Shown here: positions 10,885-21,157 of the stretch, in pieces
How the letters are laid out: the number at the start of each line of letters is the position of its first letter
How positions within the stretch are numbered: the first letter of the stretch is position 1
Source of the DNA: Aurelia coerulea
Taxonomy: Eukaryota; Cnidaria; Scyphozoa; Semaeostomeae; Ulmaridae
Length of the DNA stretch: 64,000 nt
Assembly: GCA_039566865.1 (NCBI GenBank)
Contig: CM076955.1
Coordinates: 15,149,501-15,213,500, forward strand
Direction: 5' to 3'
Notes under the pieces: model-generated
Seen by the model: the letters and a program-made list of their open reading frames with translations, nothing else
Told to the model about the DNA's origin: nothing
Databases searched by the model: none
Made by a program: the position numbers and the translations under genes

Positions 10885-12200
10885 ACCATTAGTGCCTCCT
10901 TAATAACACAGATGACTGGTATGTGAACATGGACAATGGTAAATACACTGCAAATATCTTTATTGATCTTAAAAAGGCATTTGACACTGTAGATCATGAT
11001 ATTTTACTTGCGAAATTGAGAAAATATGGTGTCGATAATCTAGAATTTGCTTGGTTCTTGTCCTATCTAACAAATAGAAAACAATCCTGCAAAGTTAATG
11101 GCGTTTCTTCCAAAACTGAAGACATCCACTGTGGTGTCCCACAGGGTTCCTGTCTCGGCCCTCTCTTGTTTCTGATCTACATCAATGACCTTCCTTTTTC
11201 TCTCAAGAAAGGTAAATTGACGATGTACGCAGACGTTACCAGTATTTCATACTCCTCTAAAAGTTTGGAAGATATTAATCAAACGCTAAATAGCGAATTG
11301 GGTCATTTGAAGCAATGGTTGCTAGGCAATAAACTTTCTTTGGATGTCCTAAAAACTCAATCCCTGCTTGTGGGTTCAAAATCCAAAATAAGGAAAATTA
11401 CTGATAAAGTGTTTGATCCTCCACAGTTTTTCATTGGTGACTCTCAAGTTGAAAATGTAGATCAGACAAAATATCTGGGTGTAATAATCGACAAGAACCT
11501 AAACTGGGACGAGCAGATCAATAGTCTCCGTACTAAAGTTTCTCGTGGAATAGGGTTTCTGAAATATTCCAGGAATTTTTACCTCAAAATACCCTAAGTA
11601 AGATGTATCGGGGCATCGTAGAGCCTCATTTTAGGTACTGCTGTTCCGTATGGGGGAACTGTGGGGTGACCAGACTGCAGACCCTTCAAAAGCTGCAGAA
11701 TCGAGCAGCTAGAATTGTTACAAGGAGTAATTTTGATTCAACTGCTAAGCCATTGATACGCAATCTAAAATGGCCAACTATACGTGATATAATTAGAAGT
11801 GAAACTGCCACAATCATGTACAAATCGCTAAATGGTCTTGCTCCAGAATATCTTTCAAGATTGTTCGTCAAAAATTCTACTCGAAATATCAGGCAATTGC
11901 GAAATACGGAAACTGATCTTTTGTTACCTTTAAGGAAAACCAGCAATGGGCAAAAAGGTATATCTTTTCGTGGATCTAAACTATGGAATCAGCTTGACAA
12001 TGACGTAAAACAGGCACCCTCCCTTGCCACTTTGAAAAGAAGATTGAAAGATAATTCATAAAAAATTAGTTTTAATAAATTTTTTGGGTATTCAGTTTTT
12101 CATATTAACTATTCAATTGTTTGCCACGGCCCCCTGAAAAGCAGTTCTTTAGGACTGATGGGGGCTACCGTGCCTAAAAAGTAAAAAACAGAATTAGAGA
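10885..12200 (+). pseudogene. LINE-B copy 1: reverse transcriptase fragment, frameshifted
   Basis: A 5'-truncated non-LTR retrotransposon. The frame at about 10903-11597 covers the middle of a reverse transcriptase: IFIDLKKAFDTVDH (domain A), GVPQGSCLGPLLFLIYINDL (domain B) and YADVTS in place of the usual YADDTS, so the second catalytic aspartate of the palm is lost. The frame then stops at 11596 and continues one frame over from 11603 into the usual C-terminal region (QKLQNRAARIV, a FRGSKLWNQL-type motif), ending at 12061. The 3' UTR reaches about 12200. A second copy lies at 35938-37075 and carries the same frameshift. The copy cannot encode an active enzyme. Confidence 0.9.
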
Positions 12201-12437
12201 TAGAAAAAACAGTACATTGGAGCTTTGTCTTACTCCCACTTTTTCTTTTGAAAGGGCAAGGGCAGAGTTTCATAGATCGGCCTCTTTTTCCAGCTAAAAT
12301 ATCGTTGGCTCGAGAGGAGAGAACAGGGGAATTTTAATGGGGGCTTCCAATGAGAAAGGGAGATCATGCTAAAGTTTGCAAGGGACTGACATTCGAAGGT
12401 TCCTATTGTTCCACTGCTCCGGATTATACAGCAGCAG
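12201..12437. other. No gene recognised
   Basis: Short spacer between two LINE remnants. Nothing assignable. Confidence 0.4.
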
Positions 12438-13873
12438 TCATTGGCAATCCGACAATGTTGGACAACTATACGCCTTTCACGGTAATTCCTGCTCTATCAA
12501 AAGTTATCTGATCATTTATAATCAACTGTCCCAGTACCTTGAATCGAATGGCCTGTTGTGCCCACATCAGTTTCGGTTTAGACAAGGGAGATCTACGCAA
12601 CATGCAGGTACCTTACTGTCAGAAAGGGTTAGACAGAACTTTGGAAAAGGGCTACTTTGTGGTGCTGTCTATACTGACCTCCGTAAAGCCTTCGACACAG
12701 TACGTCATGCAACCTTGCTCGAAAAATTACCAAGCCATGGCATAGATGATGTGGAATCATTGCAATGGATAGATGATCATCTCTTTAATAGGAAACAATA
12801 AGAAATCTTTGATAACACCAGCTCATGCGAAGAAAACGTTACATGTGGTGTACCACAAGGATCCATCCTTAGGTCCCTTCTCTTTGGGCTGATAATCAAC
12901 GACATCCATATTCCGCTCACTAATGCTGAGCATAGGATCCGAATCTTTATCTCTGCGTAAAAAAGTGGGTGTAAAATTCAATGGCCTATTTCTTCTGATT
13001 GAATGGCTTGAAAGAAACTTTAGATACTTATCTATAATTCTACCGTTGGACATTTCAGAAAATTTGAATATTTTTGGAAAACACAGCGTATCTTACATTT
13101 CATCTCATTTGAGGATGTGACGTCATCAAATTTCTAAATCATAAACCAGATGAGTGACATACTTTTGCTTGATACCATATTGTAGGCATTCATAAACTAT
13201 GGTTTTCTTCGAAATTATTTCATGTTACGTCAAAGTCGTCAAACAGTTTAGAAATTACGATGGTTTAAAGATTTTTTGAATTCTTTTCTTGAATTCTTGA
13301 AAAAGAAGAAAAACACACTAATTCTGAAACTCTTGAAGATTTCAGAAAATTCCAACGGTAGAATTATAGATAATGAGCTAAAGTTTCTTTGAAGTCATTC
13401 AGTTCAAAGAAATAGGTCACTTAATTTTACACCAGCTTTTTTAAAGATTTGGAAGCTATGCTCTAATGCTGGCATTATGTTATATGCCGACGATACTGTT
13501 TATATTGTGCAAGAAAGAACTCAAATGAAATAGAACATTTACTTAAACAGTAAACTGCAAAAAGTTGCAGACTGGCTTGATGAAAATAACCTGTTCATTA
13601 ACTTGAAAAAGATAAAACTGAATTTGTGCTATATGGATCACATCAAAAGTTGTCCAAACAACCAAACGTGGACATCAAAATCTACAATCAAACTATTCAT
13701 GAGACAAAATCATAGAAGTACCTTGGTGTAGATTTGGATAACCATCTGAACCTACATAGACATTTGGAAGATGTGTACAAAAAAGTGCCAGCCAGAGTAA
13801 ACTTTTTATCTCGTATTCGCGAAAAAGTCAGTCCTTATGTAGCAGAATCGATATTCAAAACAATGATATGTTC
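12438..13873 (+). pseudogene. LINE-A copy 1: broken reverse transcriptase, interrupted by a MITE
   Basis: A non-LTR reverse transcriptase of the CR1/L2/jockey-like group. Readable motifs in order are QLSQYLESNGLLCPHQF, FRQGRSTQHA (12575-12610), VYTDLRKAFDTV (domain A) and CGVPQGSIL (domain B). A 534-bp MITE at 12929-13462 follows, and then MLYADDTVY (the catalytic YADD box) from about 13476 onward. The frame is otherwise broken by stops (for example at 12799) and small indels. The sequence fades at about 13870, where a mariner-like MITE follows. A related copy lies on the minus strand at 33130-34440. Nonfunctional. Confidence 0.88.
12920..13471. mobile_element. MITE of the AGCATAG/9-bp group, copy 1
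   Basis: The element spans 12929-13462 (534 bp), begins AGCATAGGATCCGAATCTTTA and ends TAAAGATTTGGAAGCTATGCT. The inverted arms run to about 120 bp, including CTACCGTTGGA/TCCAACGGTAG. CTAATGCTG flanks it on both sides (12920-12928 and 13463-13471), a 9-bp target duplication. It sits in the reverse transcriptase frame of LINE-A. A sister copy is at 31551-32073. The 9-bp duplication suggests a Mutator-like transposase; this is inference. Confidence 0.92.
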
Positions 13874-14462
13874 TACCGAGTGAACCAGACAAAAGTTCCA
13901 CTTTTGAAAATTCATAGGATGAAACTGGATGGATTGGAATGAATCAATATTTTCTTGACAACCAAAAGAACGAAGTATTTTTATGATTTTTTTCGCCAAG
14001 TTACAAGCCTTGGAAAAAATGGTAAAGTCAATTTTAGAAAAAATTTGTGGTTGCAAAATGACTGAAAAAGGCCTAAAATACGTGATTAAATCATAAAGGA
14101 CTACAACATAGAAAATGTAATTTCTCATGGGTATCGTCTGCACATTTATTGCCATGAGATTGAAAATCTTTAGTATCTGTTTGAGAATCTTATGTTATTG
14201 CTCTTGACAGAGGTGAAACGCTCGTGTGTATTGTTCTGGGTTAGGAGAGTCCTTACGATTTGATCAAGTGTTTTGGGCCCTTTTTCGATCATTTTGAAAA
14301 CATAATTTACCTATATTTGCAGTGCTCGTAAGAAGACGAAAAAATCACAAAAATACTTTGATCTTTTGGCTTTCAACTAGAATTTGAATCATTCACATCC
14401 ATGAAGTACTTGTTGTGCTACAAATTTTCGAAAGTGGGAACTTTTTTCTTGCTCACCCGGTA
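13874..14462. mobile_element. Mariner-like MITE
   Basis: The element spans 13876-14460, with inverted ends CCGAGTGAACCAGACAAAAG and CTTTTTTCTTGCTCACCCGG and a TA dinucleotide on both sides (13874-13875, 14461-14462). TA duplication with CCGG(G/A)TG ends is typical of Tc1/mariner. The right-flank sequence TATATTCATAATT recurs beside the related element at 32.85 kb, where the GTTC and TATATTCA halves are joined, so the insertion site is visible there uninterrupted. Confidence 0.8.
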
Positions 14463-14781
14463 TATATTCATAATTTCTGCCGTCAATGCAGTTTACTGAA
14501 AGCGCATCAATGAAACTTTTCCCGTCGTTCTCACGCCACACTTTTGTCTGTAAGGCATCTAACTACGATCTAATAGACCAAACTACAAATTTTGATGAAG
14601 GAAGGTGGATTTAGGTCGGAATCGAACTGCTACAGACCAGTATACTGTATTAACAGCATTGTTTGTAGTTTTTTAGCGTTTGCAGTATTTTGCTATCTTT
14701 GGAGCGGTGTTGCGGTATTTGGTGTCTTTATCGTGCGGTATTGCGGTATTGGGACCCCCCCCCCCGAAGTACCCCTCCTGA
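14463..14781 (+). mobile_element. G-tract MITE with (ATACCGCA)-type internal repeats, copy 1
   Basis: About 320 bp shared with 32535-32880 in the opposite orientation. Near its right end it holds repeated GCGGTATT words and ends ...GGGACCCCCCCCCCCGAAGTACCCCTC. The GGGGTACTTC core is the same as at the ends of the elements at 18026 and 19563. Its far end was split by the mariner-like MITE at 13876-14460. Confidence 0.75.
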
Positions 14782-15042
14782 ATGACAAACCTTTCCATTT
14801 TCACTTCTGTCTGCCCTTCTATGAACTCCCCACTTTTTGTCCCCATCGATAATCATCTCCTTTATCATATTACTGTCATTTTTATTCACTATCACATATT
14901 CAATTACTGATTTATTATTTCCTTCCACTCTTGTCCACAGTCCTTTGCATGAGTTTTGAGCATTTAATTTTGCTGATGTCAGCATTTATTTATTTTGCAC
15001 GCAAAAAGAGCGATTTTTGCCTAAGGTTGATTAAAGATTGCC

Positions 15043-15923
15043 TTAACCCTAATCCACATGGGGGGGGGGGTGGATTCCACCCCCCTCGAGGTTTTATTTG
15101 CTGCTTTTTTAAATGACATTTGCTATGTCCCCCAGCCTCCCTGACTTTTACTAATTATCTATTAGCCACATTTTGGTGGAAAAATTTTTGAACAATAGGA
15201 CTCACAGGTCACGTGACATGCCCATATTTGGAAGGAGGTAGCTGCAAAATCATTGTTTTCAATGATTTCAATGGAATTATTTGATTGAAGTATGAAGTAT
15301 TATACAGCAAATGAATCAGCAAACAAAGGGCTTCAATTTGATACCGGAATTTCTGGAATTTGATAATGTCAGCATTTTTTGATAATGACGTCATTTTGGC
15401 CACCATTTTGGACTAATTAACAATTTTTTCAAGTTTTTTCGAGCTTTTTCAATGAAAAACACTCTAAGGATACATTCGTCATCGATAATCACCAATTTTC
15501 GAGTTCTTTTGGTCTCTTTTTACATAGAATAAATTAATCGCACAAATGACGTCATAAGAATCGGCTAATTTCTGCCAAAATATCACTCCAAAATCGTTAT
15601 TTTCAATAAAATAATATCTTATCACCAAATATGTTGATAAAATGAACCAAAAACTGCATTAAGTTCATGCAAAATCTTCATTAAACTTGAATTCAGCTTG
15701 GAAGCCTGATTTTCACAGATTTTCTTCGTGACGTCACTGTGACGTCACAAGGTGTGGCAGCCACACCCAAATTACGCTATGAGCTGCAAATTACCTGTTC
15801 TATAACTGTGCCAAGTTGTATTGAATTCGGATGACTCTAACTAAGGCAGTTTTCAGAGAGTGGAAAGCACCCCCACCCCCCATAAATGGTAGCCCGAAAA
15901 AAGCCCATATGGATTAGGGTTAA
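15043..15923. mobile_element. TTAA-site MITE, copy 1
   Basis: The element spans 15047-15919 (873 bp), begins CCCTAATCCACATGGGG and ends CATATGGATTAGGG, with TTAA directly outside on both sides (15043-15046, 15920-15923). Just inside the left end is a G13 tract followed by GGATTCCACCCCCC, a strong hairpin. The interior contains several TGACGTCA palindromes and TCACGTGA. TTAA duplication with CCC ends is characteristic of piggyBac-like elements; Kolobok also uses TTAA. No transposase is present. Confidence 0.85.
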
Positions 15924-16789
15924 AAAATAACCAAAAATGCTAAATATACATAAAGAGACCTGCTGCATCATATGATGGTTCTCATTTTCCGAAAAGTGAA
16001 GCCCAGCATGGTTTTTCGCCAGTACGCTTGCGCAACAACCAATTAACGATGATGTCATCAAAAATCAATAAACTATATGTCAAAAGTTTCAAGAGAAGTT
16101 CAGCAGTGTTTGTTTCATTGTCATAGAGCCAGTGGTTCAAAAGGTATTTATTCTGTGGAGCACTCGATTTAAACCTATGTGTTGACCCCCTGAATCATTG
16201 TCAAAATTTTTAGAATTGACATGAAAGGATGTCTCCCATATAGAAACTAAAATTCACAAAAAGACTATACTATTCTGGAGATACTCTAAGATAGGGTTAA
16301 TTCCATCTCTTTTACCCGATATGGTAATAGGGTGAATATGGTTGTTATACTAAAGGATGTGACGGCGCTTTGCCTCTATTTCAGTTTTAAACCTCGTTTT
16401 CGATGAAAATCACAGATATCTTTTCGAGCTAAAACATGTATGCTATATGGTTACAGTTGATGTTGCTAAAGCAAATGAAGAGCGCTGAATTCAAATTAAT
16501 CGATCTCGGAGACAACTAGACTCATTCCAATAAAGTCTCTTGTTTCGCTCCCCCTGCAGACTTGTCGCTACAACAGACTGAAGCGATATCAACAACAACA
16601 ACAACAGCGAAAGTTAGAGGGACTTACGTCATGAGTCTAGGAGACAACAGGCAGACTTTTTGCTTTATATTTATACCGAGCCTCGCTTTGAAATTAGGCC
16701 AAATGACGTAGACGTAAGAATGCGTACAATTTCACTCATTGCATTCGATTGATGTTTTCACTGTCAACTTTTTCCTCCATATATAATAT
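15924..16789. other. No gene recognised
   Basis: Mixed sequence with no supported coding region. 16565-16610 holds a CAACAACAA microsatellite beside GTCGCTACAACAG, a word combination that recurs in repeats at 46.6 and 59.4 kb. Confidence 0.4.
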
Positions 16790-17165
16790 ATAATAATAAT
16801 ATAATATAAATACCAAATCTCCATTTCGGAGCAGTTACAAATTAAACTATGTAACACTGGTAAAATAAATTAACTTAAACTAAACAATAACTGAAAAGAA
16901 TCTAACCTAACACAAATAATCTAAACAGAACCTAACAGAAACTAAAACTATCTACAAAATCTTTTGAACTCTCTTATTATTCTTTTAAGTATTTTTGAGT
17001 CATTTGAAAGAAGTTGATCTTTGCTACATTTTTTCATGTCAAATTTCTTGCATTCCCATAGATGTTCTATATTTTCTTTATGTTTCCACATCGTCTACAT
17101 GTATTATTGTCATACTTAGCCATGTAGTTTGCTGTTAAGTCTATCATATTAAGTTTGAGGATCAG
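16790..17165 (-). pseudogene. LINE-C, 3' part (split by the gypsy element)
   Basis: On the minus strand this continues the reading frame that stops at 25217. Motifs are LNMIDLTANYMAKYDNN, a CRRCGN pair of cysteines and, after a one-base frameshift, ENIEHLWEC, together a C-x2-C...H...C arrangement common at the C terminus of some LINE polyproteins. The 3' end is TTTGTAACTGCTCCGAAATG followed by an AT-rich tail near 16800. The frameshift makes this copy dead. Confidence 0.7.
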
Positions 17166-17317
17166 TGTTACCTTAAGAGGACTCAGAGAGAGATTTCTTA
17201 TGTGGTCACAAATATAGAATACTGCGACATAATGAATAACAGAACAAAACCATCAGAATATATACAAACGGATATAGCGGTCCATTGTATCTGTAAGGGG
17301 GTTAGCGCTGTCCTACA
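17166..17317 (-). repeat. 3' LTR of the gypsy element (152 bp)
   Basis: Starts TGTTACC and ends CCTACA on the plus strand, so it is bounded by TG...CA. It matches 25079-25216 apart from a 14-bp difference and a few substitutions. It contains TACTGCGAC at 17220-17228 (plus strand). 152 bp is very short for an LTR. Confidence 0.93.
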
Positions 17318-17332
17318 TTTCTCCCCTCCTTT
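17318..17332 (-). other. Polypurine tract of the gypsy element
   Basis: On the minus strand this reads AAAGGAGGGGAGAAA and directly abuts the TGTAGG start of the 3' LTR. That is exactly where the plus-strand primer for reverse transcription is expected. Confidence 0.85.
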
Positions 17333-17459
17333 ATAAGTTTAAATGCGCAAGTCACTGTACAAAAGAGTCTGATGGTACAGTTCCTTCAATCACTCTTTGT
17401 CTTCTTTCTCGTAAGGGATATCGTCTTACAGCATGCTCATCGTTCTCTGTATCTGATGC

Positions 17460-19212
17460 TCACTCCGCTGAACTGCTCAAACTTTCTTTAAGTGTCCGTT
17501 TCCTCGTCTCGACGTCTGAAATCTTTCTTGGAATCGTCTGGGCTTTCGTTCTAGGTTCCTTGACCGGTGCAATTGTCTGACGTGATTTGACAGGGGTCAT
17601 CCGATTGTGGTGAACTACCTTTCGACTTTTCGTTGAGTCGTTTTGGATTCTGAAATCGACTACAGTCCACGGTCCATTACTGCGTGGGGATAACTTCTTG
17701 TTTTCTCCGGTCTTGAAATACTTGGTACGCAACCAAACTTTCTCCCCGGCATGATAACTATGAAAACAAATGTTTTTGTTGTATTGCTTCTGCATTTGTT
17801 GGCGAGTTAGGTTGAGTTGCATTGCGACGTGTTTGTAGACTTCTGATAGACGAACTTTGAGTTCTGCTGCATATCCACTGGCAGACTGTGCATCTTGGTC
17901 TTCGGAGGCTGCTGAGTGATTGAGCAAGAGGTCTTGCAGCATAACTGGTTTTCTCCCAAAGACAACGAAATATGGAGTACACTTAGTGGCAGAGCTTTCT
18001 GTTGTGTTCAAGTTCAAGGCGAAAAACCGGGGGGGGGGGGGTACTTCACTATTGGGTCAGACGGGGATGTGCGCCAGTTTTGGGTAGTTTTTGGCCTGAA
18101 AATTCTGGGAATGGGGTATACTTTGACTGGAAAATTTTTGTGATTGGGGTATACTTTCACTTGGAATTTTCTGGGATTGGGGTTAACTGTTATACTAAAA
18201 ATTCTGGTAATGGTGTTCAATGTCCCCAGTGATTCAGAACAGATTTGTTCTGCTTGTGACCTTAACTGAGTGGAAATCCGTTCTTTCGCCTTGAAATTGA
18301 ATGCTATTTGATGTTGAATTGTTTTTTGTTACTTTTTCACAATTCTGGGATTGGGTAACAATATCTGACATATATTCTGGGATAGGGTATCAATATCTGA
18401 CCAAAATTCTGGGATTGGGTCATAACAGAAATCCTGGCGGCGCACACCCCTGTATGAATTTTTAGTGAAGTACCCCCCTCCCCTGGGGGCGAAAATGACC
18501 TCGGGCAAGATTGGACGCCATTGTTTCTGGGGAATCTTGCGATCCAGTAGTGTTGTGCGGAAGACTTCGCGAACACTTTGGATGTTTCTTTCGGCAAAAC
18601 CATTTCCTTGGCTATGGTAAGCTGATGACCTGCGTTTCTCGATGCTGAACGTGTCACACACTTCACGAATTGTTTGTCCATCAACGTTAGATCCCTGATC
18701 GAATAGTAGATAGGAAGGACACCCATGTTTCAACATCCACGAGTTGAAGACGGCTGATGTGACTGCGGGAGCTGATTGGTTCTGTAGTGGCACTCCTTCA
18801 ATGTATTTTGAAAACACATCTCCCATGAGCAGGATATATCTGTAACCATTATCATCTTCTGGCAAGGTGGCTAAATCGATTGATACTAACTGCATGGGTG
18901 CATCAGGCTTAAAAAGTGGCAGCAAGGGTGCTTTTGGTGTCTGATGATCACTTTTTGTTTGCTGACAAATGTGACAACTCTGGACGAATTTTCGTAAGTA
19001 TGCAAACATGTTCGGCCAGTAGAATCTGTCTTTGATAAGAGCAAGCATTTTCTCTGTACCGAAATGGCCTATTTCGTGAAATTTGGAGACAACGAATCAT
19101 CGTAAAGATGCTGGCAATACTGGACGACCAGATTTAGTCAGAACATCATCTTCTATTCGAAGTTGGTCAGAGACACGTTTTAATCTACCTTCTGTCACTG
19201 TGCTTCCACTGT
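17460..19212 (-). pseudogene. Gypsy integrase region, split by a G-tract MITE
   Basis: Reads in from RNase H. A zinc-binding N terminus shows FHEIGH and later CHICQQ (HHCC type). The catalytic core follows with SIDLAT (first Asp), FDQGSN (second Asp) and GFAERNIQSV (Glu), so the D,D,E triad is present. A MITE at 18026-18487 interrupts the frame after PEVIFA, and the frame resumes as LNLNTTESS and runs through the C-terminal part to a stop at 17460. A one-base frameshift near 19225 and an in-frame TGA near 19100 break the coding sequence. Function when intact: insertion of cDNA into chromosomes. Confidence 0.9.
18018..18495. mobile_element. G-tract MITE (GGGGTACTTC ends), 8-bp target duplication
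   Basis: The element spans 18026-18487 (462 bp), with inverted ends ACCGGGG...GGTACTTCACTA and TAGTGAAGTACCCCCC...TGGG. GGCGAAAA flanks it on both sides (18018-18025, 18488-18495), and the integrase frame is continuous if the insert is skipped. The interior is made largely of a degenerate repeated motif, ATTCTGGGATTGGGTAT, in about ten versions. A related, truncated copy in inverse orientation lies at 38722-39225. Confidence 0.93.
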
Positions 19213-19554
19213 CAATTAATCTTTTTGCTGGCTGGGCCGATTACTGGATCATTACTTTGCTCTTGAACGAGTTGATCTAAAAATGGTTTGCTTGCAGTAT
19301 CTATGTTGTAGACTTTGTCGTCAAAGATGGCTTCAAATGGTGTCAGATCTTCATCTTGTGTGGGTGCGCGTGACAATGCATCAGCTTTCGTGTTCTGTTT
19401 TCCAGGTTTGTAGTTAACAGAATAATCATATTCTTCTAATTCGAAAATCCAACGTGCAAATTTACCTCTTGGATCTTTCATACTTCTGATGTGCACGAGT
19501 GGATTATGATCGGAATGTAGAATGAATGATGTTCCAGCTAAATATACATGCCAA
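19212..19554 (-). pseudogene. Gypsy RNase H, C-terminal part
   Basis: Continues the RNase H domain interrupted by the MITE at 19563-19864: SDHNPL, then KFARWIFELEEYDYSVNYK and KADALSR, the typical end of RNase H in gypsy elements, followed by the linker to integrase. The frame ends in a stop at 19212 caused by a small frameshift relative to the integrase frame. Confidence 0.9.
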
Positions 19555-19872
19555 GTACGGACCCCGGGGGGGGGGGGTACTTGACTTTCAATTGTACGGG
19601 GGGGTGCACTCCAAGAAAAAAAATTTCAACCGGCTTTAGAAATTTTCCTTCGAAATGATAGCCGGCTTTAGAAAAAATCGGCGAAAAGCATATCCCAAAA
19701 CGTAAAAATTCGTCGAAAAACAATGAAATAACACGTTTGAACAACCGGCTTTAGAAAAATTGCCTTCTTTTGATACCCGGCGTTAGAAAAAAGAGGCGAA
19801 AACGATACCCGGAAAGGAGTGCACATGGCGTCAGCAAAATATACTAAGTACCCCCCCCCCCGGGGTACGGAC
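19555..19872. mobile_element. G-tract MITE (GGGGTACTTG ends), 8-bp target duplication
   Basis: The element spans 19563-19864 (302 bp). It begins CCCGGGG...GGTACTT and ends AAGTACCCC...CCCGGG, near-perfect inverted repeats with a 12-base G tract. GTACGGAC flanks both sides (19555-19562, 19865-19872). The interior holds four versions of ACCGGCTTTAGAAAAA and two GTGCAC sites placed symmetrically. The RNase H frame is continuous across it. Confidence 0.93.
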
Positions 19873-21157
19873 TGCGACTAATAGTGCATACGCTTCTTTA
19901 CTATGCGCTGACCAGTTTTGTTGTGCTTTGTTTAATGTTTTTGAGAAATAGGCAACTGGGTGGACTGTTCCATTTGGCTGTTCTTGTGAAAGTACTCCGC
20001 CAACAGCAATGTTGCTTGCATCCACTTCGACAATAAATGTTTCTCCACAACGTGGAAAGGCTAGGACTGGTTTGGTACATAACTGATCTTTGAGAGTGGC
20101 AAATGCATCTTGGCATGTTTCATCCCATGCATAAACGACTGCATCATTGGCTAAGCGATTCAGTGCCTTGCTGATTTCGGCAAAGCCTTGGATAAATTGG
20201 CGATAAAACCCTGCAAGTCCGAGGAATCTCTTTAGTTCTTTCTTTGAAGTAGGACAGGGGAAATTACGTATGGCCTCAGTTAATCTTTGTTGGGGTTGAA
20301 TTCCGTCAGCTGATAATTCATATCCTAAAAAGTCAACTTGCCGGTGAGCAATAACACACTTTGAAGCTTTCAATGTGATACCTGCAGAACGAAGGCGCGT
20401 GAAAACAGTCTTTAACTGGTGCACGTGTGTATCAAAATTTGGCGTAAAAATCACAATATCATCCATGTACGCTAATACTCGATCTGCTGGAAGTCCGGAA
20501 AGGCACATATCCATCAAGCGTTGATACGATGCACCAGCATTGCAAAGGCCGTAAGGGGTTACATTGAACTCGAATTTTCCGCGAGGGACTGAAAATGCTG
20601 TCTTTTCTCGATCTTCTTCGCTGAATGGCATTGACCAGTATGCTGATGCAGCATCTAAAGTTGACCAATACACAGAGCCGGACATTTTATCAAGTACATC
20701 TTTGATGTGCGGCAGCGGGTAAGTGTCCTTCTTAGTGACGTCATTTAGCTTCCGAAAGTCACAAACAAACTGCATTGAGTTATCTTTCTTTTTCACGAGG
20801 ATGATGGGGCTATTCCATGGTGACTCGGATGGTCGGATGATATCATTGGTAAGCATTTCATTTACTTGACTGTTAACTTCTGTTTCCCAGGCAGTCGGAA
20901 TGCGACGCGTCTTTTGGTAGACTGGTAAGGAGTCTTCTGTGTTAATCTTGTGCTCGATTAGTCTGTTCTTTTCGGGTCGCTTTGGGTTAACTGCGAAAAT
21001 ATCTCTGTACTCCTGTATCAATTCTTTCATTTTTCTTTGTTCATCAGTGGAGAGATCTGTGGATACATTAACAGCGGGAGAGTCAACACTATCGACTGCT
21101 GATGGGAAATTTTTTTTTTCATTGAATTTTCAACTGCATTGACGTCAGTTCCGACGG
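19865..21157 (-). pseudogene. Gypsy reverse transcriptase and RNase H N-terminal part
   Basis: An open frame from 21157 (in the original reading) with a clear polymerase: KEL/LIQEYRDIF linker, WNSPIILVKKKD, FCDFRKLND, the TLDAASAYW palm strand with its Asp, and YMDD near 20460. FLGYELS and the RNase H start (CQDAFATLKD, EVDASNIAVGGVL with its catalytic Asp, AHSKEAYAL) follow. It makes cDNA from the element RNA and removes the RNA strand. This stretch has no internal stops; the 399-codon frame from 21030 to 19831 runs a few codons into the MITE. It is the best preserved part of the element but is cut off from the rest by inserts. Confidence 0.95.

Noticed and set aside
18014..18232. Frames across the G-tract MITE as genes
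   Set aside because: They overlap on both strands and consist of the internal degenerate repeat; the insert has an exact target duplication and no coding signature.
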